DNA from: Lates calcarifer
Lineage: Eukaryota; Chordata; Actinopteri; Centropomidae
DNA length: 64,000 nucleotides
Direction: 5' to 3'
NCBI RefSeq assembly: GCF_001640805.2
Contig: NC_066850.1
Location: 15,745,036-15,809,035, forward strand
Shown: piece by piece, positions 1-9,990 of the stretch
How the letters are laid out: the number at the start of each line of letters is the position of its first letter
Position numbering within the stretch: position 1 is the first letter of the stretch
Notes under the pieces: model-generated
Told to the model about the DNA's origin: nothing
Seen by the model: only the letters and a program-made list of their open reading frames with translations
Databases searched by the model: none
Made by a program: the position numbers and the translations under genes

Positions 1-1369
1 TTGGGTGGAAAATGTGTCATGCTAATGTTTATAATTTCCCATGGAAAAGTCTATTTAAAAAAAAACAGGCATGCAGAGTCTCTTCTCGTGATCCTGTGTG
101 GCTGATCAAACTGAATAAATGACACAGTATTGACACAGTTTATGAGGAGTGAAGCTCTGTCTGTTTACAATGCAGTCATCTGTGAGTTTCTGCATTAGTG
201 TAGCACATCTGGCATATATCCAGTGTGTGGTATAGTCTGAGGAAAGAGGAGTACTAGCATACATGCAATAAACAGAATGAGTTTATATCTGCTCTTAACT
301 TGTTTTAGCAGGGAAACAGCAAAGTTATTTTATTTTTATGCTAATATTTGTGTGAGGGAGCTTCTGTTCTTTTAACCCACACTGTCAGTTGATGATTCTG
401 GACGAACACAGGTCATTTCTCTCTGCCTGTGGAGATAACTTTGTATATGATGTTGTGTGTTGCATACAAATTCATCTCAACAGCAAATTGATTTCACAGG
501 TCTCCATATATAAGCTACTGTAATATTGTGTTTTCTACAACACTGATCCATGTGTATCCCTAATTATTGTGATTGTAAAGTGTTGCTGAGTCTGACTAAG
601 CTACACTGATTCGAGGTCTTAGCCAGTTGGAAGAGATTTGGCAAACTCAAGAAATGTTTGGATTTGAACCAAGTAGTTTCGAGGAATGCACCTCCAAGTG
701 AGATGAGAGGTCAGTGGGTCAACTTGACAATTGTTTGTAGGAATTACATTGTGAGATGTTGTAACTCTCTATGGCTTTATCTTCTCAAGAGCTTTTATAG
801 AAGGCTGCCTACTGCATTCAGAACCAGGAAGCTGTGTTTCAGCCATTACAGACAGTCACACAACTATTTCTTAATATAACATGCTCTAATGCCCAAACAT
901 TTCTGGGTATCTTGCCTTTATCAGGGTGGTATCTAACATTGTTTCCACTTTCTTTTTATAAACAGCACAGTCATAGGACTTAATATACACCGTATCTAAA
1001 ATGACATTTTAATGAATCTTTTTATCATGTTTTTTTTTAAATATCCAATTTACAATTAAAGAGATGGGTAAATGTCCATAAATTGTACTAGTTATTTCTA
1101 TTTAATTAATAATAGTTAATTCTTTAAAACATTTTTCACAACATGTTTCATTTTAATCCATAAAAGACTGAATCTCAATTTTTCAATTAAAAATATACAA
1201 TTTCTTTTCTCTAATTTCTGTATGTTTTTTTCATTTCCTTACTGGTGTCTTTATCGATTCACAAATGACCTCAACACATTTCTCTACTAACTCAATTTTA
1301 TTTTATATATTTATAATATAATCCACTAAATTTCACAAAAAATGGTTTCAAATCCAGTTTCTCATCTGT
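1..1369. other. AT-rich non-coding stretch, nothing recognised
   Basis: No coding signal is seen; the only open frame here (658-879) is short and has no protein-like features. About 1,000-1,340 is especially AT-rich, with T and A runs. No repeat family was recognised by eye. Confidence 0.6.
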
Positions 1370-1399
1370 TTAGAAATCCAAAATGTTTCCCTTGTGTCT

Positions 1400-1720
1400 G
1401 TCTGTAACCCCCTTTCCTGCCTCTCTCTCTGTACAGTAATCACATTCTCTGCTCAGTCTACTCTTACTACAAGAATTTGACATCAGTTTGGAGATAAATA
1501 ATCTCCCTCCCTCCCTCCCTGCCCTCTCCAGGCAATTTCTCGCCCTCGCCCCATCATTCTCCTCTCTCTCTCTGTCTAGCCGAGGCACCTTCAGTGTCTC
1601 TCGTTCTCTCTCTCTCTTGTTGTTACACTGTCCCCGCTCTACCTCCCTGGTCTTGTCTGACAGGAAAGATGAAACAGGAAAAAAAAGAAGAAGAAGAAAA
1701 AAAACGCCTTCCCGCTCTTC
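1400..1720. repeat. Polypyrimidine low-complexity tract (CT/CCCT) ending in a polypurine run
   Basis: The plus strand is dominated by C and T, with CTCC-type repeats near 1500-1520 and CT dinucleotide runs near 1560-1620. It then switches to a purine run of GAA repeats at about 1678-1704. Overlapping open frames on both strands here (117 and 122 codons) are Ser/Leu- or Glu/Arg-rich translations of the simple sequence and are not genes. Mirror-symmetric pyrimidine tracts of this kind can form triplex DNA; that is inference. Confidence 0.7.
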
Positions 1721-1740
1721 CATTCATCTACATACAAGCT

Positions 1741-2135
1741 GCATTACCACTCAATTACACTTAGATTACATTAATGTGCTTTCACCCAGCCAAGCCTCCT
1801 CTGCACGCGCCAAACCCATTCGCCACCGTCAGCGGTGCCTGCGTGGAGCATTATGACGGCGCGTAATCTTGTGATATTGTGTCGGGATTAACATCAAATC
1901 TCATTATGGCTGTGGTGGATCACGGGAGAGGGAAGGATGGAGGAGGCGGGAGGTTGGCAGAGAGGGGGTTACGTCTTTATTTATTTTTCAGGTTTTTAAA
2001 GCCGAGCACAAAAGAAAAATAGAAGGAGAAGAGAGATGGAATCAGGGCTGTGAAATCTCAATTACACATGATGGCATTTGGGAGGTTGATTTATTATACA
2101 TAGGGGTGTGTTGTTTAATTTGCCATGTGGGCCTG
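1741..2135. promoter_or_regulatory. Candidate conserved non-coding element, CpG-rich
   Basis: This is unique-looking sequence between simple repeats. It has homeodomain-type cores (CAATTA at 1752-1757 and 2059-2064; the palindrome ACATTAATGT at 1768-1777). A CpG cluster lies at 1804-1864, with about nine CpG in 60 bases. Such unique, motif-dense blocks in fish gene deserts are often enhancers. Conservation has not been tested, so this is inference from composition only. Confidence 0.3.
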
Positions 2136-2140
2136 TTGAA

Positions 2141-2158
2141 CACACACACACACACACA
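2141..2158. repeat. (CA)9 microsatellite
   Basis: A perfect CA dinucleotide run, directly followed by GA repeats. Confidence 0.9.
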
Positions 2159-2329
2159 GAGAGAAGGCACAGTCGAGTGAGACTAACCCACAGAGGTTAA
2201 GGGGTCAAACGAGATGAGTCACAGCGCAGCATGACACGACACAACACCAGACAAATCAAACAGCCTAACCCTCCTCCCTCAGCTCACCGCGCCTCGCCCC
2301 TCCACACCAAACACCTCTTCTCTCTGTTA

Positions 2330-2515
2330 GCATTTTCCTCATGCTTGCGCTTCATAAACCTCTCTTTTACTACCAATAGATCCGTGAAGGTTGTAATTGC
2401 CTAAGTGATATACAGCCGGCACCGGGACGCGGCTCAATTTCACTGCGTTTAAAATGCCGCCGCACCAAAGTAATGTTCGGGGGAGCGCCTTGCCCTGTTA
2501 AATAAAACAGATTGT
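2330..2515. promoter_or_regulatory. Candidate conserved non-coding element, CpG cluster
   Basis: This is unique sequence with about nine CpG dinucleotides within 2417-2490, well above its surroundings, and no open frame. It could be an enhancer or a small CpG island. There is no TATA box or other promoter evidence, so a promoter call is not supported. Confidence 0.28.
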
Positions 2516-3725
2516 TAGACCAAAATCATATTTCGACGCATACACCCCAATTCCCAGAGGGGTGAAGGGGTGGATAAGATGGGGTGGGGGTGGGCAGGGA
2601 GCTTTTGTGAGCACAAACACACATTCAAGCATTTTCTGTCACACAGATACACACTCTCAATTCCCTTGCTCTGCATTGTGAACATGCTAAACACACACAC
2701 ACTATAAGAAAACAAACATGCATTCACACACATGCACAAAACAAATGTGCACGCACACACACTCCCCCCTCCCCCAGCAGTGTGCCGTTCTGGTTATTGA
2801 GCCTCAGGAGCGTCACTAAATCACACTGGGGCCCCACCAGAAATGAGGGATAACAGTACAGCAGTGTTACAACCATTGATTGTCGAATGCATCATCTTTT
2901 TATACTCACAACAGGGTGGGGAGTGCTGGGGGAGGGACACCTAAACAGGGACTGGGGAGGTGGTGGAGGGAGGGGGATGCTTGCTTTACATGCAGGCAAT
3001 GGTTCGGGAAAAATCTATTCTTGTAGTTGCAATCAAATTCCACTAACATCATCAGGGGTGTTTCCACAGCCCAGCAGCAATCATCAAGGGACAGGATTGA
3101 ATAAAATATAAATCACAGATAGAGATATTCTGGATCATTCTAGCAAAACATTCCCAGGCTTTGTGTGGCTCCTGAGTAAAGCCACTATGTCTGCGTGTGA
3201 CTGTATCACCTGATACTTAAACACAGGTCCCACACAATTCATGCGCCACTATATGGATCTGTGCATCAGCATGTGTATCAGATATATTACCACTGGAAAC
3301 AGCTGCAATTATTCCGTTTGGTCACAGAAAATGATCATGTGAAAAAGGTATTTGCTGTCAAGTGGTCATTATGTCATCAGTCACTGGTCAACCCATCACA
3401 TGATTTGGAGCTATGAAGCAGCCAGAGCAGGAAGTTAATAATAGAAGTCAGACATAATCTCCACACTGTTTGTTAGCAGTCTGGAGATGTTCATCACTAT
3501 GGTGATCTCTACATTCAAGCAATATAGGGATACATTAACCTGCTTGTGCTGATATTAATAAACTTTCCAGCCTCTTAGGACATTTACAATTGACATCTAG
3601 TTATTATCTTGTGTTATAAGCAAAGCATATAAGCATATAAGCATTTGCTAATGTGCACTGGACTTAAAGAACAGCTGAGGTTGATGTGACTGTCATTAGT
3701 TTTAGTTTTAGTTTTTTGACCTGGT
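2516..3725. other. Non-coding spacer with CA-rich patch
   Basis: A degenerate CA-rich patch lies at about 2615-2765, and a G-rich patch (ggggagggac, gggaggtggtgg) at about 2925-2975. The open frames at 2515-2760 (minus) and 2887-3111 (plus) arise from these simple sequences. Nothing else is recognised. Confidence 0.5.
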
Positions 3726-3742
3726 GATGGTAGAGGAAACAG

Positions 3743-3970
3743 GGCAGCATGGCGGTGCAGTGGTTAACATCCCACAGCAAGAAAGTTCCAGGTTTGAACC
3801 ACGGTGCACCCGGGGCTTTTCTGCCTCCTCCTACAATCTAAAGACATGCAGGTTTGTTTAACTGGTGACTCTAAATTGCTGCTGGTGGAATGGCAACCTG
3901 TCCAGGGTGTACCCTGCCTCTCACCCAGTGTCAGCTGGGATTTAAGGATAAGTGGTATAGATAAAGAATG
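3743..3970 (+). mobile_element. tRNA-derived SINE, percomorph family, with target-site duplication
   Basis: The element begins with a tRNA-like head. There is an A-box-like TGGCGGTGCAGTGG at 3750-3763 and a B-box-like GGTTTGAACC at 3791-3800. The tail has the familiar segments 'aaagacatgcaggtt', 'ggtgactctaaattg', 'ccagggtgtaccctgcctc' and 'gtcagctgggat'. It is flanked by near-perfect direct repeats, GATGGTAGAGGAAACAG at 3726-3742 and GATGGTAGAGGAGACAG at 3971-3987 (16 of 17 identical), as expected for LINE-mediated insertion. Internal deletions make it shorter than the family consensus I remember. It is probably dead. Confidence 0.85.
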
Positions 3971-4282
3971 GATGGTAGAGGAGACAGCTCACTAACTGTT
4001 ACTATACACCCTGAGGGGCACATTTCATGACAGTCCAGGGGAACAAAACTGTGTTCTCATTATGCTATGATGTGCACAATTTGTACACATTTTGTCAACA
4101 AACTTGACACCCTCAGAAAAAAATTCACCCTACATTTGTAACCCAACAACATCAACAGGGTTATTTCCCCAGACTTTAGAAAGCTCCAGTACAGCTTGCT
4201 ATACTGACCATTTTATGTACAGTGGTATGCAGAGGTAGATAAAATGTTTCAGTGTAAACATGTAATTCCCAAAAAAAAAAAC

Positions 4283-4706
4283 CAGGAGAATGATAAATCT
4301 GGATTAAAGTCTTTTTTATAAGTTTTGCACAGTGAGTGGGGAGACAGATGCTATAAAGCAATGGAACAGCATCTTGAAACGTCAAATAGAAGAACTTAAT
4401 GATAAGCTTAGAAATGGCCAGGACAAATACAAATAATTAAAATCTGAGAAGCGCAGCCATTTCAATCAGTTACTGGAGAAGCAAGTGGATGAATTGAAGA
4501 TTAAACTCCAGGCACAAACAGCCTTTGAGGAACAGCTGAGATCCATTAACGAGGAAAACGAAGACCTCAATGAGCTCAACAGTAAGAAAGCAAATTACGA
4601 TTATATTGAGGAGAAATATAAAACAAAGCAGGAGCAGAGCCGCACCTTAAGCCAATTCATGATTAATCTACAGGAATCTGCAGTCGCCACTTTTTCTTTT
4701 TGCTGC
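4283..4706 (+). pseudogene. Coiled-coil module, copy A (one nonsense codon)
   Basis: From 4323 a single frame reads through with one break, TAA at 4434-4436. Copy B has CAG at this place, within the shared peptide context DKYK-x-LK. Downstream the frame is open to 4749 and encodes LLEKQVDELKIKLQAQTAFE followed by a Glu/Asn/Lys-rich helix. Identical blocks shared with copy B include CAGGAGAATGATAAA (4283-4297 and 5451-5465) and the stretch encoding LRNGQD. Homology ends near 4525; the rest up to about 4706 is helix-like but not duplicated at the DNA level. Confidence 0.6.
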
Positions 4707-5218
4707 TGTAAATTTTACTCAAACAAATTTGAAGTTGTAGGTGGATTTTAGCATAAGTAGCATTAGCATGTCAGTAAGTGTGACAAGAATTGCATTAGTA
4801 TGAAAATATGTCATCTGTAAGTGTCATATCCCAGTTTATTTCTAGAATTCAGTGATATACATTAGATAACATTAGCTAATTAAGCACACACTGGGTATTG
4901 TAGCTACATGCATTTGTAGCTAATATCAGTCTATCTGTTGCAGTCTCTCAAGCATCTCTTATCCAGACTAAATTAGAGTGAAACTGTTTTATCTGGGACT
5001 GGCTCAGTTTAGTATCTGATGATTTTAAATCCTTCTCTAATTCTGTCAGTTTTACTCATTTATTAACTCTTCTGCTCATCCAATTCTTAAATGCCCTGAC
5101 AAGTCCACCTTAATTGATTTGATTCTGACTCATTTTCTGTATAAATTCCTAGCTGTTGTTGTTTTTTGTTTTTTTTTTTGCAATGACCTAAGTGACCATT
5201 GTGTTGTTGCTGCAAACA

Positions 5219-5391
5219 GGGACACAAAGGATCACAAAGCATGGGAGGATGAATATAAGACGATAAAGGAATTCAATGAGTTTCAAACTGAGCTCAAACA
5301 ACAGGGCCAGCCACTAGAGGGACTGTCTCCAGTCAGACAGACAGGCCTCTCAACTAACCAGAGGTGCTATGGCCGACAAGAGATGTGCTGA
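5219..5391 (+). pseudogene. Exon-like coiled-coil piece between copies A and B
   Basis: A T-rich tract ending in CAG at 5217-5219 is followed by an open frame. It starts DTKDHKAWEDEYKTIKEF and ends at a TGA at 5389-5391. The peptide resembles the later NDHKVMEEEYKLK segment of copy B, suggesting an older internal repeat. The splice acceptor is inferred from sequence only. Confidence 0.45.
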
Positions 5392-5450
5392 AGCACAGAT
5401 GGCCTCTGCTGGCCTTGGAGTTGGAATTGCATGGGGACAAAGCTCTCCTT

Positions 5451-5848
5451 CAGGAGAATGATAAAGAGGGACAAAAAAGTGAGAAAGAAAAAAAAAGTTT
5501 TGCCGGGTCAGTGTGGAGACAGATGCTATAAAACATCAAACCCGCACCTTGAAACATAAACAGAAGCTTAGAAATGGCCAGGACTTGCAGGACAAATATA
5601 AACAGCTAAAAGCTGAGAGAAGCGCTGCCAGTAATTTAAATAAATTACTGGAGAAGCAAGTGCGCAAATTAACGAGTAAACTTCAGGCACAAACAGCCTT
5701 GGACCTTAGACGCACTAAAGAGGAAATCGAAAACCTCATTCGTAAAAACAGCATTCTCCAACAAGAAATTATTGAGATTAGCAAGAAACTCAACGACCAC
5801 AAAGTAATGGAGGAGGAATACAAGTTAAAAGTGACAATAAAAACCTGA
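5451..5848 (+). pseudogene. Coiled-coil module, copy B
   Basis: This is the second copy of the module, about 1,160-1,175 bases downstream of copy A. From about 5498 the frame is open for roughly 115 codons. It includes ETDAIK, LRNGQD, DKYKQLK and LLEKQVRKLTSKLQAQTA, each with a counterpart in copy A. It then runs into a unique helix, NSILQQEIIEISKKLNDHK. The frame ends at TGA 5846-5848. Immediately after, a shifted frame continues coiled-coil-like sequence (NKNLTKQNSVLQ), so a frameshift near 5830-5848 is likely. Confidence 0.55.
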
Positions 5849-6027
5849 CCAAGCAAAACAGTGTGCTGCAGCCTAAAGTTAGGGCCCTCTTGCAGAAGAT
5901 CTGCAGGCAAGATTATCTGGACTAGAAATTTAAAAAAAAAAAAAGCAGGAGAACCGCACCTTAAGACACACACATGTAATTTACTTAATGAGGTTCAGCA
6001 ATTGACAGAGAAACTAAAAAGATGAAC
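5849..6027 (+). pseudogene. Frameshifted 3' remnant of the coiled-coil gene
   Basis: Short helix-like peptides (NLTKQNSVLQ, and NLLNEVQQLTEKLKR near 5978-6025) appear in different frames, split by a TAG at about 5924 and an A13 run at 5932-5944. The 'agcaggag..ccgcaccttaag' segment near 5945-5965 resembles 4628-4652 in copy A, so part of the repeat unit occurs again here. Confidence 0.4.
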
Positions 6028-6088
6028 AAAGGATGAGGGACTCCTGTGTCCATCTGTGACCATCCCCTGTGACCTCCCCTGCATTTTT

Positions 6089-6130
6089 ATGGGTTTACTC
6101 TGGGTTCTCCACTTTCCCCCATCCAAAAAA
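6089..6130 (+). mobile_element. Short fragment resembling the middle of the tRNA-SINE
   Basis: The sequence 'gggtttactctgggttctcc' followed by 'ttcccccatccaaa' resembles the SINE segment between its tRNA head and the 'cagtccaaagacatg' motif. It is too short for a firm call. Confidence 0.35.
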
Positions 6131-6198
6131 TAACATAAAATAAAAAATCCAATAAAATCAAAATAGAAGTATTTGGGTTGCTATCCTACTAATATATC

Positions 6199-6420
6199 CA
6201 CAAATCTCTGTCTGTCTGTCTGTCGGTCCTTCAATTGTCTCCACTCATTCGATCAACTTCAGACTTGGAAAGTGTATTTGCTGAGAACCCAAGTAAGTTG
6301 CCAGTGTCGACTGTAAAGTTTTTGTGGAGGTAATCTGTTAGCATGCCTACTAGCAGCTGACCATAGGCTGTGCAAGCTATTCTCACATTATTCTCCTTAA
6401 CCCACTCTGGCTTTGGGTTT
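6199..6420. repeat. (CTGT)n and probable old interspersed repeat
   Basis: A CTGT tetranucleotide run (about 6208-6224) leads into 'ccttcaattgtctcc..tcaacttcagacttg', wording I associate with an abundant fish repeat. This is memory-based and no second copy was found in the window. Confidence 0.35.
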
Positions 6421-7010
6421 AAATATTGTTTTCATTAATAACATTTTACAATTGAAAGATTCCAGTAGAAACTGATAATTAATTAATTATCATAATTACA
6501 TTTGCTGTCTGCACCGAATTGTTGTCAGTTTATTATCTCATATTTTTCCAGACTGACCTTCTGAGCAGAGCTTGTGGGGGATTTTTGCCATGTTACGGAC
6601 CCACTCAGAAATTTAAAAGTAACCAGTATCAAGGATCCTTAAATGGGAAAAAAAATCCATTTGTATCACAATGAGAGGTGGTGCCTTGTTAAAGCTACAG
6701 TAAATGGAAATTTAAAACATAAAGTAATGCAGCAGCTAGATGAACAAAGTTTATTGAATTTGCTTGTTGATGGTTTTGCTAATTTGTCCACAGACAGTTG
6801 TGTTACACACTAATCAGCCTTTTACAATATTAGTAGACAAGCTAGCAAGGCTAAGTTGAGAAAAGTAGCTTAGCAGTTGATACACATCATTTTGAATGGA
6901 ATTCTGGGATGTGTATCATTAAAACTTACTTGCCACCACCAATGCAGGTATTGCAAAACCAATTTGACCTCATATATTTCAGTCCCTGACCTGTATTGTC
7001 CACATGTAGA
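6421..7010. other. Non-coding, nothing recognised
   Basis: AT-rich sequence without open frames above 60 codons and without an evident repeat. Confidence 0.5.
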
Positions 7011-7011
7011 A

Positions 7012-7175
7012 TCACACGGACAGAAACCACAGAATGTTCTCTAGTGTGTCACACCCTACCCAGAATCTCGTGTGGAGGGAGAGATGAGATGAGGTGATGG
7101 AGGAGAAGAAGGAGAGGACCCTTCAAGTCTCCAGTATTCCATTAGCCAGTCTGTGATGTACTGCTCTACCACCTA
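7012..7175 (+). other. Unique element, copy 1 of a local duplication (partner at 42.2 kb)
   Basis: Two ungapped blocks match a second site 35 kb away in the same orientation. 7046-7080 matches 42193-42227 (29 of 35 identical by hand count), and 7114-7174 matches 42258-42318 (51 of 61). The strongest core is ATTAGCCAG followed by CTGTGATGTACTGCT. There is no open frame and no resemblance to the transposon families here. It may be a duplicated regulatory element or an unrecognised low-copy repeat. Confidence 0.65.
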
Positions 7176-7176
7176 A

Positions 7177-7179
<3 letters not shown>

Positions 7180-7234
<55 letters not shown>

Positions 7235-7255
7235 ACACACACACACACTCACACA
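7180..7255. repeat. (CA)n microsatellite, about 75 bp
   Basis: A nearly pure CA run with two CT interruptions. Confidence 0.95.
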
Positions 7256-7665
7256 GATGGGAGACCAGTTTCCCAGTCTCCTCCCAACACCCTCCCCCAT
7301 CCCACTGCCTCTCATCTTCATCCTCCTCCTCCTCCTCCTTCACACACCTCACACCCTCCGTCAGTCACCATCCATCACACAAGACCTCCACAGATGGGCC
7401 TGCGAATAACACACACATACAGAGTCCGTACCCGACTCCCACCGCCACATACACACATACGGCCGTAGTCACCAACAGCACACACACAATTCACAAAGGC
7501 TCTAGACTGACTCTCTCACTCCTCACAGGCTTGGCCAGACATACACACACTCACGGCAGCTCTCAGCTTAACACTCTCTCTCTTTCTCACTTGTACACAC
7601 ACTCCACCCTACTTTCACGCGCACACCCACACACACACTCACACACTCCACCCCACAAACTCTTT
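7256..7665. repeat. Degenerate CA/TCC-rich sequence
   Basis: Simple sequence with a (TCC)n run at 7321-7338 and many CACAC patches up to about 7650. Confidence 0.7.
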
Positions 7666-8480
7666 CATGTGTGGCTATGAGCGGCTCAGAAACCAAAAAC
7701 CTCCACGGCTGAGGGGAAACCCAATTAGAATACAATTAGCGTCATCAGATCTACCTGGGAGACGGTGCCTTGCTCTCGTGCTGGCAAAACAAAGCGACAT
7801 ACAGGATCGGGCGGTGGTGTTGGAGGTGTGTGTGTGTTGGGAAGGGGAGGGGGGTTGTAGATGAAATTCACCACACACTCACTTCCCGCAGTCTGTGAAG
7901 GCTGCTGTTAACTTCCCGGTGTTTCTGATCAATGCAGAAAAAAAGCACTAATGAGCCTCGCTCCTTTACAACAAACATCGTTATGACACACTGAAGAAAA
8001 AGGCGGAAACATGAAACTCCAGAAAGTTGGTTACAAAGGGAACACATCAGTCACGTGGTATCTTTCCATGCTAATCAACAAGTTAGTCAGCAAAAAGCTA
8101 GGCAGTCGTAGCAATCAAACGCATCGCTCACCTTTAGATCCCTGGCCATGCACTTGTTTAAAGGAGGGTTCCACTCAAAAAGATGTTCCACACAGGATCC
8201 AACTCTTAATCTTGTAAAATGACCCATCCACATTTCCAAACCTGCCTGCAAGCCGGGAGATACAACTACACCTTGTGAACCCTTTCGTCCCTTGTGCAGC
8301 CTCAGGAAAAGCCTCCTCCAGTCCCCGTGTTTGGAGAAGGAGTAGTAGTAGAATGTGGTGGGATGGATGGAGGGAGTGGGGTGGGGGGGAGAGATGCTGG
8401 TGGCTCACATCATGAGAGAAGTCGTAATCTGCGCATCGGCATGCTCTCAGCGAGGGAATCGAGCCACCAGAGAAGAAGAA
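7666..8480. promoter_or_regulatory. Candidate regulatory block, CpG-bearing unique sequence
   Basis: Unique sequence with repeated CpG (for example 7680-7815 and 8420-8465) and homeodomain-like cores (CAATTAG at 7722-7728 and 7733-7739). It sits between two CA-rich domains. Open frames here overlap on both strands without protein-like character. Enhancer function is inference. Confidence 0.25.
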
Positions 8481-8520
8481 GATGAAGAAGAAAAGGAGGA
8501 GGCGGAGGGAGGCGTGAAGG
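8466..8520. repeat. Purine-rich GAA/GGA tract
   Basis: A run of GAAGAAGAAGATGAAG-type sequence on the plus strand, followed by GGAGG repeats. Confidence 0.7.
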
Positions 8521-8569
8521 CAGGCAGCGGTGAATGAGTGGAAGATGCAAGCTCCCTCCCCTTGCTCCC

Positions 8570-8948
8570 TCTCTCTCTCTCTCCTACGTACACACACTCA
8601 CACACACACTCCAACCCCCCGCCCTGCCACAGATTGCATTGCACTGATGAAATTTTAATGGTTCTTTTAGGAAGAATAATGAACATGCTAGTCTCTTGAG
8701 TTGTGTGCAAGTGTGTGTAGAGGGGGGTTGAGGGGGGGCGGGGATGTCTACACTACACACACCTACAGAGGCATGCAACAAACACGCACATGTGCATACA
8801 CACAGTGTACAAGTGTGTTTTTCTCTCTATCTTGTTCTCTTTTTTACACACATTCACCAGCGCATACTCCCACTCACACACCACAATCCTGCACAGATTC
8901 ACTCACACACTCCCCCCTTTTTTCATTTGCACACCACATACAGAGACA

Positions 8949-8990
<42 letters not shown>

Positions 8991-9260
8991 CATACACATG
9001 CCATGCAGGCTTACACTCAACAACATCAAACACTGCTACTGACAGACACACACACTCTCTCTCCTCTAGTCACACAGGGAAGACGGGGTGGGGGAGCAGA
9101 CAGAGAGATCCAACCCATCCTCAAAATGCTCTCTTGGTGCACACACGCACACGTACGCACACAAACACACATGAAGGAGAACACACAGGCACACATAAGA
9201 ACACACCCAAATGAAGTGGAACAAAGAGCACAGAGGCAGCATGTGGAGGCACCAGTATAG
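8570..9260. repeat. Long degenerate CA-rich tract with pure core
   Basis: Almost 700 bases dominated by CACA, CACT and CATA units on the plus strand, with an uninterrupted CA core at 8952-8986. Open frames of up to 156 codons on both strands are His/Thr- or Cys/Val-rich translations of the repeat and are rejected as genes. Confidence 0.8.
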
Positions 9261-9730
9261 GAACACCATGATGGGAGGAGAAGAGTGAAGAGTGCCAGAA
9301 AGCACACAAGTACCTTCAGTCTACTACAGTGTAGCATAGAGTAAAATAATAATAAAAATCAATAAAAGCCAAAAGATTAAAAAATAAGGACTTAATTACA
9401 ACTGCATATATACATCATTAATTACAGATATTCACATTTTAATACTTTGGAAAGAAAATCACTAAAAATTAATACAAATACATTTTAAATGGAAATTAAA
9501 GCAGCAAAACTGAATTCAGTGAACATAACAGAAGCTCCAAATTCAATTTTTGCCAATTTCATTTTATATGCCCAGATAAAACCATACAAATACCCACAAA
9601 CCATGAAGATAATTTTATTCACTTAAATAATAATAAAAATGTTGAATCATGGTTGAAAAAAATGTATGTACATTTAAGATGATTTAAATGTATCAAAACA
9701 AAGCATAGGCCTGCTTTAAACTTTTACAAT
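9261..9730. other. AT-rich non-coding
   Basis: Very AT-rich with A runs; nothing recognised. Confidence 0.5.
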
Positions 9731-9734
9731 TGTT

Positions 9735-9990
9735 ACTGATCTTTAACAATCTCCTAACTATCTCAATTAATCAATAATTATTTAGTCTATAAAATATCAG
9801 AGTAGTTGATAAATAATATCCATCACAGTTTCCCAGAGCCCAAGGTGACATCTTCAGATTGTGTGTTTCGTCCCTCCAAACAAATTTACACATGAATCTT
9901 TTGTAAATTAGACGCTGATTATCTTTCATGTCGATTGACTAATCTAGCTCTAATTAATCAACTAATTGTTTCAGCTTTAATTATTAGACT
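9735..9990 (+). mobile_element. MITE-like inverted-repeat element, copy 1
   Basis: Contains 'atttagtctataaaatatcag', 'cacagtttcccagagcccaa' and 'aggtgacatcttcagattg', and ends with 'tcgattgactaat..ttaatcaactaattgtttcag'. I know this as one of the most abundant percomorph non-autonomous elements with TAAT-rich termini. Two further copies lie at about 31,335 and 39,655. It has no coding capacity. Confidence 0.7.

Larger units (their letters stand above)
4283..6027 (+). pseudogene. Decayed coiled-coil protein gene with internally duplicated module
   Basis: Several frames in this stretch encode charged heptad-type sequence rich in K, E, Q, L and N, typical of a long alpha-helical coiled coil. 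No catalytic domain or signal peptide is visible and I do not recognise the parent gene. The coding pieces are at 4323-4706, 5219-5391, 5498-5848 and about 5848-6027. They are separated by non-coding sequence and interrupted by stops and frameshifts. A polypyrimidine tract ending in AG (about 5155-5219) precedes the second piece, resembling a splice acceptor. Pieces one and three are clearly homologous. It may be a tandemly duplicated exon array that has decayed, or a degraded member of a lineage-specific family. An intact gene spanning these exons is unlikely but not excluded. Confidence 0.6.

Noticed and set aside
3743..3800. Possible tRNA gene from A-box and B-box motifs
   Set aside because: There is no cloverleaf acceptor stem and the body matches a SINE; the boxes are its internal promoter relics.
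8175..8597. 140-codon minus-strand frame
   Set aside because: Largely Arg/Glu/Leu/Phe runs from purine- and pyrimidine-rich simple sequence.
8790..9260. 156-codon plus-strand frame and overlapping frames on both strands
   Set aside because: A translation of CA repeats (His-Thr runs), with simultaneous frames in several phases.
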